Of a stretch of 64,000 bases of DNA, positions 17,283 to 24,820 are shown one piece after another. The notes below the pieces were generated by a model that was given only the letters and a program-made list of their open reading frames with translations, made no database searches and was not told the origin of the DNA. Origin of the DNA: CAWBQO01 sp963790965 (GTDB lineage: Bacteria > Bacteroidota > Rhodothermia > Rhodothermales > DASSAV01); the NCBI GenBank assembly GCA_963790965.1, contig CAWBQO010000002.1, positions 310,001-374,000 on the forward strand, read 5' to 3'. Position 1 is the first letter of the stretch; each line of letters starts with the position of its first letter. Both the position numbers and the translations under genes were made by a program.

Positions 17283-18096
17283 AGAGACTGTTGATTGGGT
17301 TTATTCAGGCTTTAATGACGGGTACGTGTTCGCCACACTTCAACAGCCTCTTAGCAGCCGGGAGAACAGATCCTTCGCTGCGCTCAGGATGACACCTTGG
17401 GGGGTGGAGGATGATGAGAGATGGAGATCTTTTAGTGGCACGATATGTCGTGCTCCTGCGTACGCGGTGGTGATCCTTGCACGGGTGGCAACCTCTCCGT
17501 CTCTGCGTCTCTGCGTCAAACAAGCCGTGCTGGGATGAAGGCTTTGCCCGGTTGAGGAGGTCCCTCCGCGCGGCGGCGGATGATGCGGTCTCATGAAGAG
17601 GGTCGGTAGCGCCGCCTTGTTGGGATGACACACTGGTCGGGCGGAGAAAGCGGGACCGGGATGAGCACCTGAAAGGCCGCACCCTCCCAGCGTGTCGTGC
17701 CGGCGAAGCGGAGCATCTCGGCTTTCCGGGAGAACAGATCCTTCGCTGCGCTCAGGATGACAGCCGGGGGGCGGGGCGGAGGATCACGGGCGGGGCGTTG
17801 TTATTCTTTTTCGGGGCGACGGGCAGGCGGGGGGTGCGTTGTTGCCTCTTGAGGAGGTCCCTCCGCGCGGCGGCGGATGATGCGGTCTCATGAAGAGGGT
17901 CGGTAGCGCCGCCTTGGTCGGGATGACACGTGGGGGGCAGGTGTCTTACGGGTACGAACGATTTTGACGCAGAGACGCGGAGGCGCAGAGGTTTTGATCC
18001 CGTGGGGTTTGCGGCATTCGCCCGGAGGCCTGTAGGGGCACGATAGTTCGTGCCCCTACTGCGAAAGGCAGATCCTTCGCTGCGCTCAGGATGACA
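17283..18096. repeat. Mosaic of dispersed intergenic repeats
   Basis: The ~0.9 kb between the kinase gene and sdhB holds no credible gene. It contains: a 27-base REP-like unit AGATCCTTCGCTGCGCTCAG+GATGACA at 17368-17394, 17736-17762 and 18070-18096; a 65-base unit repeated without mismatch at 17554-17618 and 17851-17915; a perfect 12-bp-arm palindrome (GTAGGGGCACGA / TCGTGCCCCTAC) at 18032-18059 with a diverged relative near 17435-17458; and a CTCTGCGTCTCTGCGTCAA element near 17500 present in inverted orientation near 17963-17990. The part 17283-17360 resembles a degenerate copy of the repeat at 58134-58310. Confidence 0.75.
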
Positions 18097-18130
18097 GCCG
18101 GGGAGTGTGGGTGGTCGCCGTGTGCCGCAT

Positions 18131-18162
18131 AGAAAAAGGCAGCCCGCTTGCGCAGGCTGCCT
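18131..18162 (-). terminator. Intrinsic terminator of the sdh operon
   Basis: On the minus strand AGGCAGCC, a 10-base loop and GGCTGCCT form an 8-bp GC-rich stem followed by TTTTTC. It lies 26 bases after the sdhB stop codon, the correct place to end the sdhCDAB transcript. Confidence 0.85.
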
Positions 18163-18187
18163 CCTGTTTGCCGCACTGTATGGCGGC

Positions 18188-18898
18188 TCAGTAGCGGGCC
18201 GTGACGGCGCGGCGCTTGAGGGCGGAGAGCCAGCGTGTGATGTCGATCTCCTTCGGGCAGGCTTGCACGCAGTTAAAGATCGTGTAGCACTTCCAGAGGC
18301 CTTCGTTCGAGTCAACGACGCCGAGACGGGTGCCGCCGGCATGGTCGCGCGTGTCGAAGGTGTAGCGGAAGGCCTTCAGCATGGCGGCCGGGCCGAGATA
18401 CGTCGGGTCCGCCCACGTGCTCGGGCAGGAGTGCGTACATGCTCCGCACATGATGCACTTCGTCGCGTCCTCGATCACCTCGTGATCGTGGGGACTCTGC
18501 AGGCGCTCAAGCTCCGGCGCGGGGTCGTTATTCATCAGCCACGGCATGACGGCGCGGTACTTGTCAAAGAAGGCCGTCTGGTCGACCACCAGGTCCTTGA
18601 TGACCGGCACGGCCGGCAGCGGGGCGTAGGTGATCGTGTCGCCGTCCTTCGAGACGAGGTCCTGGACAAGGATCGAACAGGCGAGTTTGTTCTCGCCGTT
18701 GATCTGCATGGCGTCCGAGCCGCAGATGCCGTGCGCGCAGCTCTTGCGGAAGGTGAGCGTCCCGTCGATGTGCCACTTGATGTGCAGCAGCACGGCGAGC
18801 GCGCTGTCCATCGGCTCGACGGGCACCTGGTAGGACTCCCACTTGGGCGCCTCGTCCGCTTCGGGGTTATAGCGCTTGATCTTAACGTTGATATTCAT
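18188..18898 (-). CDS. sdhB: Succinate dehydrogenase iron-sulfur subunit
   Basis: 236 residues from MNINVKIKRYNP; an in-frame ATG three codons upstream (18907) is also possible. Carries the [2Fe-2S] cysteines in SCAHGICGSD and a downstream Cys, and the two C-terminal clusters in CIMCGACTHSCP and CYTIFNCVQACPKEID. It passes electrons from SdhA flavin to quinone through the membrane subunits, linking the TCA cycle to respiration. Last gene of the minus-strand sdh operon, followed by a terminator. Confidence 0.95.
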   Translation of the reverse strand: MNINVKIKRYNPEADEAPKWESYQVPVEPMDSALAVLLHIKWHIDGTLTFRKSCAHGICGSDAMQINGENKLACSILVQDLVSKDGDTITYAPLPAVPVIKDLVVDQTAFFDKYRAVMPWLMNNDPAPELERLQSPHDHEVIEDATKCIMCGACTHSCPSTWADPTYLGPAAMLKAFRYTFDTRDHAGGTRLGVVDSNEGLWKCYTIFNCVQACPKEIDITRWLSALKRRAVTARY

Positions 18899-18943
18899 GC
18901 TCAGCATCTATTTACGGCCGGGCCGGTTCTGGACCGCCGTTAA

Positions 18944-19141
18944 CTAAGTCTTAGCCCATTCGATAAAAAACCCCGCCCAGGCGAGAGTGCTTCCGGCCGC
19001 AAGCGTCGCGGCGTAGAAGAGGAAGAGGCGCGGCCCTATCCGTTCTTCCGAGCGCTGCCGCCAGGCCCGGTATAGCCCGTCGAGGCTGATCAGGGACACA
19101 ACGACGGCGACAAGCAGCAGGCGATCCAGCGTCCAGTACAT
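18944..19141 (-). CDS. Small two-helix membrane protein inside the sdh operon
   Basis: 65 residues from ATG 19141 (MYWTLDRLLLVAVVV); an upstream ATG at 19192 would add 17 Pro/Arg-rich residues. Two hydrophobic helices are visible: LLLVAVVVSLISLDGLYRA and LFLFYAATLAAGSTLAWAGFF, joined by a basic loop (WRQRSEER). It lies between sdhA and sdhB on the same strand, in a position where known sdh operons normally have no gene. I do not recognise a family. An accessory or assembly factor of complex II is only a positional guess. Confidence 0.5.
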   Translation of the reverse strand: MYWTLDRLLLVAVVVSLISLDGLYRAWRQRSEERIGPRLFLFYAATLAAGSTLAWAGFFIEWAKT

Positions 19142-19256
19142 ACGCGGCGGGGGCGGAGAAGCGCGGGGCATCGGAGGCGCGCTCGCGCGCACCTTCCTGA
19201 ACTAAGCCCTGCAGTTCCATCTGTTCCATGATCTTCTCCCTCAGCGCCGGCACCGA

Positions 19257-20990
19257 TCAGTACTTGCGCACCTTCGGCTCAAAATCCTTGATGCTCACCT
19301 TTTTGTAGGAGAACTCGAAGTTACCCTCGCCGTCGGCGGTGTAGAGCGTGTGCTTGAGCCAGTTGGTGTCGTCGCGGTCCGGATAGTCTTCCCGCAGGTG
19401 CGCGCCACGGCTTTCAGTGCGGTGGAGCGCCGAGGCGGCAATGCCTTCCGCATAGTCGACCATGAAGTTGATCTCCACGGCGTCCATCAGGTCCGTGTTG
19501 AAGATCTTGCCCCGATCCCGAACAACGACTCCCTTGGCGCGGCGGCGCAGCTCGGGCATGGCGTTCACAGCGGTGGAGCACGTTTCTTCATTGCGGAAGA
19601 CGGACACGTTGTCCATCATCGTCGCTTGCAGGTCCGTGCGCACCTTGACGATGCTTTCGCCGGTATTGGCCATAAGCCCATCCAGCATATCGCGGGTCCA
19701 CTTTTCGGCACCCTCCGGCATGGACTCCTTCTTGCTGTTACCGCGAATCTCTTCGGCCATGGCCATGCCCGCGCGGCGGCCAAAGACGACGAGGTCGGTA
19801 AGAGAGTTCGTCCCGAGGCGGTTGGCACCGTGGACGGACACGCAGGCGCACTCGCCAATGGCGTAAAGACCGGGAACCGTTGTTCCGCGCGTCGCGCTTT
19901 CAACGCGGCCGTCGTAGTCCGTGGGGATGCCGCCCATTGCGTAGTGGGCCGTCGGCGCAATCGGAATCGGCTGCGTGACGGGGTCGATGCCCATGTACGT
20001 GCGCGAGAACGTGGTAATCTCCGGCAGCTTCTTTTCGAGCACGTCCGCGCCGACGTGCGTCATGTCGAGCAGGACGTAGTCCTTACCGTTCACCCCGCGC
20101 CCTTCGCGAACCTCCTTGTAGATGCACTGCGAGACGAGGTCGCGCGGCGCGAGGTCCTTGACCGTCGGCGCGTAGCGTTCCATGAAGCGCTCGCCCTCGC
20201 CGTTGCGGAGGATACCGCCTTCGCCGCGCGCGCCCTCTGTGATGAGGATGCCGAGGCGGTAGAGGCCGGTCGGGTGGAACTGAACGAACTCCATGTCCTC
20301 GAGCGGCAGCCCGTGGCGCAGCATGATCGCCATGCCGTCGCCCGTTCCGGCGTGCGCGTTAGAGGTCGTCTTGAAGGCCCGTCCGTAGCCGCCCGTCGCG
20401 TAGCAGACGATCTTGGAATGGAACGTGTGCAGATCGCCCGTGCGCACGTCATAGGCAACGACGCCGGCGCAAGCGCCGTCAGGCGTCATCACCTGATCGA
20501 GGACCTGAAATTCGTCGTAGAAGCGGACGTTGTTCTTGACGCACTGATCGTAGAGCGTGTGCAAGATGGCGTGGCCGGTACGGTCGGCCGCGTGGCAGGC
20601 CCTTCGCACGGGCGCTTCGCCGAAGTTGCGCGTATGGCCGCCGAAGCGCCGCTGAGAGATCTTGCCCTCCTTGTTGCGGCTGAACGGGACGCCGTAGTGC
20701 TCCAGTTCGATGATCGTGCGGGGAGCATCCTTGCAGAGAATCTCGATGGCATCCTGGTCGCCGAGGTAGTCGCTTCCCTTGACCGTGTCGAAGGCGTGCC
20801 AGAGCCAGTGGTCTTCCTCTTCGTTGCCGAGCGCTGCGCCGATCCCGCCCTGCGCGGCACCGGTATGAGATCGAAGGGGATGGAGCTTGGAAACGACGGC
20901 AACGTCGGCTCCGCCCTCTTTGGCGTAGAGCGCCGCCATCAGCCCGGCACCACCGGCACCGACGATGACAACGTCATGTGAGAAGGTCAT
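19257..20990 (-). CDS. sdhA: Succinate dehydrogenase flavoprotein subunit
   Basis: 577 residues. FAD-binding motif [17 protein letters not shown] (~6-22), the covalent-FAD region [16 protein letters not shown] with the His, the substrate-domain arginine motif [21 protein letters not shown] minus its ends, [33 protein letters not shown] and the C-terminal [14 protein letters not shown] [14 protein letters not shown]. Oxidises succinate to fumarate. Length agrees with the ~580-residue family. Upstream are the two membrane anchor genes; downstream are the small membrane ORF and sdhB. Confidence 0.96.
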   Translation of the reverse strand: MTFSHDVVIVGAGGAGLMAALYAKEGGADVAVVSKLHPLRSHTGAAQGGIGAALGNEEEDHWLWHAFDTVKGSDYLGDQDAIEILCKDAPRTIIELEHYGVPFSRNKEGKISQRRFGGHTRNFGEAPVRRACHAADRTGHAILHTLYDQCVKNNVRFYDEFQVLDQVMTPDGACAGVVAYDVRTGDLHTFHSKIVCYATGGYGRAFKTTSNAHAGTGDGMAIMLRHGLPLEDMEFVQFHPTGLYRLGILITEGARGEGGILRNGEGERFMERYAPTVKDLAPRDLVSQCIYKEVREGRGVNGKDYVLLDMTHVGADVLEKKLPEITTFSRTYMGIDPVTQPIPIAPTAHYAMGGIPTDYDGRVESATRGTTVPGLYAIGECACVSVHGANRLGTNSLTDLVVFGRRAGMAMAEEIRGNSKKESMPEGAEKWTRDMLDGLMANTGESIVKVRTDLQATMMDNVSVFRNEETCSTAVNAMPELRRRAKGVVVRDRGKIFNTDLMDAVEINFMVDYAEGIAASALHRTESRGAHLREDYPDRDDTNWLKHTLYTADGEGNFEFSYKKVSIKDFEPKVRKY

Positions 20991-21019
20991 AGCGTTCTAT
21001 GGCAAAGTAAGAATCAAAA

Positions 21020-21613
21020 TCAGGGAAGGAGCGCCGTCAACTCGGGGCCGCTCATGCTCCACCCGGCCGTGACGACCGAGTACAGCCCGATGACGAAGAG
21101 CACGAGCGCCACCGTCCAGGAGAGCGTCTTCGCGACGACGCGCATCATGTCGTTGCGGATGTAATCGCCCATGACGTTGTTCAGGCCATAAAAGCCGTGA
21201 TGCAGGGCGAACAGCAGAAAGAGGATGTTGAAGCCTTTCCAGAGTACGGCATAGACGGGATCGGCGAGGCGCGTCATAACCACGTCGTAGGACGTAACCT
21301 CCGGCTCGCCGGCGCGTGGCGGCGGCAGAAGTCCGGCGGCGCGGCGGGCGCGGACGGCTTCGAGCGCGGCTTCGGGGTATTCAGGATAGCCGCCGGCCGC
21401 CACCTGCTCGGCCGACTCAACGGCCGGACTGGACTCGACCGCGGCCTCGTCCGTGGACCCGATCACGCTGTGCGTAACGGTCGCGAGCGAGGTGTCGTAG
21501 TGCTGCACCCAGAAGTGGGTGATCAGCATAAAGATGAGGAAAGTGCCCGTTATGCGGGCGAGAAACCAGTTGAACGCATTCGACTGGGCTGATTTTCCGT
21601 AGGCGTGCGCCAT
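21020..21613 (-). CDS. sdhD: Succinate dehydrogenase membrane anchor subunit with a long hydrophilic insertion
   Basis: 197 residues, versus about 110-130 for ordinary SdhD. Helix 1 (FNWFLARITGTFLIFMLITHF) carries RITG, then WVQHYDTS; helix 2 is VLWKGFNILFLLFALHHGFYG with a candidate haem His; helix 3 is LSWTVALVLFVIGLYSVVTAGW. Between helices 1 and 2 lie about 65 hydrophilic Ala/Glu/Pro-rich residues (STDEAAVESSPAVESAEQVA onward) not seen in typical homologues. Together with SdhC it would hold haem b and the quinone site. Located between sdhC and sdhA. Confidence 0.82.
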   Translation of the reverse strand: MAHAYGKSAQSNAFNWFLARITGTFLIFMLITHFWVQHYDTSLATVTHSVIGSTDEAAVESSPAVESAEQVAAGGYPEYPEAALEAVRARRAAGLLPPPRAGEPEVTSYDVVMTRLADPVYAVLWKGFNILFLLFALHHGFYGLNNVMGDYIRNDMMRVVAKTLSWTVALVLFVIGLYSVVTAGWSMSGPELTALLP

Positions 21614-21658
21614 GATGCTTAGAGCGTATCAGGGAAAAAGGACGGGGCCGAGTCGGGA

Positions 21659-22057
21659 CTAATTGTTCAGCCAGCCGACGAGCGCGTAGATAGACGGAAA
21701 GCCGCCCACGATGATGATGAGCGCCGTCACGGCACCGAGCGTCCAGAAGAGCTTGCGGTGATGCGGGCTCCATCCCATAAAGTCGATGAGCACGATCCGC
21801 AGGCCGTTCATGGCATGGTAAGCCACGGCGCAGAGCAGAAGGAACTCGCCCACCTTAAAGATCGGCGCGTGGTAACTTGCGATGAGATGGTTAAATGCGT
21901 CTCTGTTCGAGAGAGAGCGAAGCCCCCAGATGTGGAGCGTGATATACACGACGATGGCAAGTCCGCTGAGCCGATGAGCCAGCCAGGCGAACATGCCCAC
22001 CCTGATCTTGTAGGGCTGCACGGCGTGCGGTTTGCGTTCTTCTACGTGAACGGCCAT
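21659..22057 (-). CDS. sdhC: Succinate dehydrogenase cytochrome b556 subunit
   Basis: 132 residues with three hydrophobic helices: AWLAHRLSGLAIVVYITLHIW, VGEFLLLCAVAYHAMNGLRIVL shortened at both ends in meaning, and LGAVTALIIIVGGFPSIYALV. The HRLSG motif and HAMNGLR match the SdhC quinone and haem-binding signatures (S/HRxSG and HxxxGxR). First gene of the operon; the next is sdhD 45 bases later. A promoter-like TATATTGG lies at 22212-22219. Confidence 0.9.
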   Translation of the reverse strand: MAVHVEERKPHAVQPYKIRVGMFAWLAHRLSGLAIVVYITLHIWGLRSLSNRDAFNHLIASYHAPIFKVGEFLLLCAVAYHAMNGLRIVLIDFMGWSPHHRKLFWTLGAVTALIIIVGGFPSIYALVGWLNN

Positions 22058-22211
22058 AACGAATCGTCCCTGTTGGAGAGAGAGGTTCAGGCAAAGAGGC
22101 GGGAGAGTCCCCGCGCAGGCAAACCGGCCGCGACCGGCAAGGCCGGGGCGCTGATGAAGCCCGACACGTGTCTCAAAAGAACCGAACGTTACGGGCGGCT
22201 TGTCTGAGGCC

Positions 22212-22219
22212 CCAATATA
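22212..22219 (-). promoter_or_regulatory. Possible -7 element of the sdh operon
   Basis: On the minus strand the sequence reads TATATTGG, close to the Bacteroidota -7 consensus TAnnTTTG and to the elements before the two response-regulator genes. A clear -33 TTG at the expected distance is not seen, so this is weak. The 253-base gap 22058-22310 has no other recognised feature. Confidence 0.25.
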
Positions 22220-22310
22220 GCAAGTTTGTAAAAGACTTCGCGCTGCTCTTCGCTAATTCCGTATGAATGAGCATCAAAATCATTCTTTTGAGCAGCCTTT
22301 GGCGCGGACC

Positions 22311-22808
22311 TCATCGGCTTTGCAAACGATGCCGCACAAGGCGTCCGTGCGGCGTGAGGCGGTAGCGTTGGCTGCGGCTACTTGGCTTCCCCGGAATGGT
22401 CCGTTCGATGAGGCCGAGGGCAAGCGCCGGGAGCAGGTAGCGCGCGCGGAACGACTTCCGGTCGCGCAAACCCAGCGCCAACTGGAGCTCCTCGCGGCTC
22501 GCCTCACCACGCAACACCCGTAGCAGCGCGCCGATCTGAGGGATGATCGCGGGACCAACCCGGGCGGCATCCTGGGGGCTTACCTGAGGGGTGAATTCCG
22601 GGGCGTGCAAGCCATTTTCACCGTGAACCGCCAGGTCGATCTTTCGCAACATAAAGGCCACAAAGGTGGCTGAGTCGCCACGGCTTGTGCTTTCGCGCAG
22701 CCTGGCATAGTATTCCTGCTGGTGATCGAAGACGATGCTTTCTGCAGGAACATCGCCCAATAGCGGGTTCCAGCGGGCAAGGATCAGCCTCTGCCAGGTC
22801 GAGTGCAC
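22311..22808 (-). pseudogene. Fic/DOC family protein, C-terminal remnant
   Basis: About 165 codons remain. The sequence TWQRLILARWNPLLGDVPAE, then ESIVFDHQQEYYARLRES, ADSTxFxxFML-like DSATFVAFMLRKID, and a C-terminal winged-helix segment LRGEASREELQLALGLRDR to SQRYRLTPHGRLVRHRL match the portion of Fic proteins after the active site. The catalytic HPFxxGNGR loop expected just upstream is missing; in-frame sequence there (ARLSQRVHS) does not fit, and base composition drops sharply above 22860. An AMPylator can therefore not be made. Most likely a decayed horizontally acquired gene. Confidence 0.6.
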
Positions 22809-23755
22809 CCGCTGGGACAGCCGCGCACATGGCCAGACACCTCCCCTCTACTCTCATCTCCTCCGGAGACTGTGCGACAATACAGCTTCATTTCAATACA
22901 ACCTTTGAATTCAAGCAATTCTTCAATCCCGACATAACTCACTCAACGCTGACACTCCATAATTAAAGCACTAAGTATCTATACAATAATGACGTAAGCT
23001 CTCTTCCTGGACGTGACCGTATGTCAATGCCCCCGCAGATCCAAGAATTCTTGGCAATCAAGGCAGATCGTCAATCACGGCCCTGCTTACGCAACGCTGT
23101 TCTCTCATCTCACTTGCTTTAAGTTTCTATAAAATAAATACGTAGATTTCCCTCCCGGACAAGCATATCCTGAGCTTGCCGAACGGGAGGGGCAGGGATG
23201 GTTGATCGCAAACACTCCGTCCACCTCATCAAATAGGGGCTTGGCATCCGACGCAGAAATATATACATATGTCTCCTCCAGCGAGAAGGTCAGTATGGGT
23301 GAAACACACCTTTGCGTCCGCCACCACGGGAAAGTTGCCGCGGCACTTCGAACAAGCGTTTCAGCCGACTTCGACGCCCCAGCTGATTCAGCAGGCTCAC
23401 AGAAGGCTGTCGAACAAATGATGAATCGGACTCGATCATGAAAAGAAGGTCCGAACACCGCAGACGTCATTTCCCCCTCCGCCGAGCATCAAGCGGTGTT
23501 CCGACAGCCGCTTGAGCACTCATACCGCGCGCCTCCGTTGCAAACCGCCCGTCTCCTTCCCCCATCTTCTCCTGACCAAAGACAATCGCTTTTGCCTCGC
23601 TCCGGCCGCCTTCACCTGAACAGGAGCTTGTTTCACGAAAGTTCCGTGAAAATACATTAAGGGTTAGCAGACAGACTATTTTCACAGCGCGTGGCGAGAA
23701 GTGACTGGGGGCTCAACGCGAGCCGGAGCGTTCCGAAACCGTGCCGCGAAGCAGG
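22809..23755. other. Gene-poor stretch of lower GC
   Basis: About 950 bases without a recognisable gene. The part 22860-23010 is clearly AT-richer than its surroundings, and borders the truncated Fic gene, as at a deletion or insertion junction. Open frames such as 23105-23470 on the minus strand have no recognisable protein character. A short inverted repeat, TTTCACG (23631-23637) and CGTGAAA (23645-23651) with a 7-base spacer, precedes the secreted-protein cluster and could be a regulatory site. Confidence 0.55.
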
Positions 23756-24820
23756 ATGCATTTTCCGTTCAGGTTTCGCCGGAGGGCGGGTCAACCCTTC
23801 AGAAGCGACGTATTCCTTCGAACCGCGCTGCTATGCAGCCTGCTGCTGCCCGTCGGCACGGCAGCGGGGCAGCGCGCGTCCGTTCAGAACTCCTCGAAAA
23901 CCGGCACCCTCCGCGTGCGCCTGACCGAAGGCCCGGCGCTCATTTATGAGGACGGGGTGTGGGAGTCGGCCGTGCCCTTCGATTCTACGACGGAGTTAAG
24001 CCTCTCTGCAGGCTGGCACATGCTTACTATTGCTACGCCCTACGCCATTGACACCCAGATCCACTACTACATCAAACGGGACAGCACGACCTTCCTTAAC
24101 GTACAGATTTCGCCGACAACCAACGACGAATTGTATTTACGCCGAAGCACGTACCATCCGGTACTTACCGGCCGCAATCTCATCGTCATGACCGACGACG
24201 ATGCCGAGGTGTATGTGAACGGTGTCACGCAGGGTCGCGGTATCATGCGGCTCGCGCAGGAGCCTGGCCGTTACCGTATTGAGGCGCGGCGTAGCGACGG
24301 CGCGTCGCGGTCGACCACGATCGTGATCCCGCCATTTCCAGCCGGCACCCGTGTGGCCCAGCTCTACACAAGACCGGATCGCAGGACTACTCGTTCACTG
24401 GCCGTCGTTCCCGGTGCGACCCAGCTCCACCGCAGACAGTACCTGCGCGGAGTCGCCTTCCTGACGGGCGGAATTGCTGCCACGTACTGGACGGTCCATC
24501 AGCACAGGGTTTACACAAACGCCGCTGTAACGTATCGCCTACTCGAGGCGGAGTACCGCAACGCGTTTAACGAAACGGCAGCGACGAACATTGGAGATTA
24601 CCTGGAAGCGTTGGCTCCCGAAGTTCGCGCCCAGAAGCGCCGGCGTAATGTTGCGGCGGGCACGCTCGCTGCCGTCTTCACGGCGAACGTCCTGGACGCA
24701 CTCTGGCCGCCTGCCGCCGGATACCGCAAAACGCCGGGATCCGTGCGAGACCTGGCCGTGGAGGTTGCGCCGGATGCGATCGGCATAAAAGTAACGCTCG
24801 GACTCGGACAAACGCCATGA
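23756..24820 (+). CDS. Exported protein: PEGA-like N-terminal part with DUF5683-like C-terminus
   Basis: 354 residues from ATG 23756; GTG 23741 would add five. Signal peptide RTALLCSLLLPVGTAAGQ. Two related beta modules follow (LRVRLTEGPALIYEDGVW, then RNLIVMTDDDAEVYVNGVTQGRG with the PEGA-like V-Y-V-N-G-x-x-x-G pattern). From ~205 on, AVVPGATQLHRRQYLRGVAF and LTGGIAATYWTVHQHRVY look like DUF5683, ending with a hydrophobic segment NVAAGTLAAVFTANVLDAL. It overlaps the next gene by four bases (ATGA), so the two are translationally coupled. Likely periplasmic or outer-membrane associated. Function unknown. Confidence 0.65.
   Translation: MHFPFRFRRRAGQPFRSDVFLRTALLCSLLLPVGTAAGQRASVQNSSKTGTLRVRLTEGPALIYEDGVWESAVPFDSTTELSLSAGWHMLTIATPYAIDTQIHYYIKRDSTTFLNVQISPTTNDELYLRRSTYHPVLTGRNLIVMTDDDAEVYVNGVTQGRGIMRLAQEPGRYRIEARRSDGASRSTTIVIPPFPAGTRVAQLYTRPDRRTTRSLAVVPGATQLHRRQYLRGVAFLTGGIAATYWTVHQHRVYTNAAVTYRLLEAEYRNAFNETAATNIGDYLEALAPEVRAQKRRRNVAAGTLAAVFTANVLDALWPPAAGYRKTPGSVRDLAVEVAPDAIGIKVTLGLGQTP

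Noticed and set aside
23105..23470. Minus-strand open frame of 121 codons in the gene-poor stretch
   Set aside because: No start context, no recognisable fold or motif, and composition unlike neighbouring genes.
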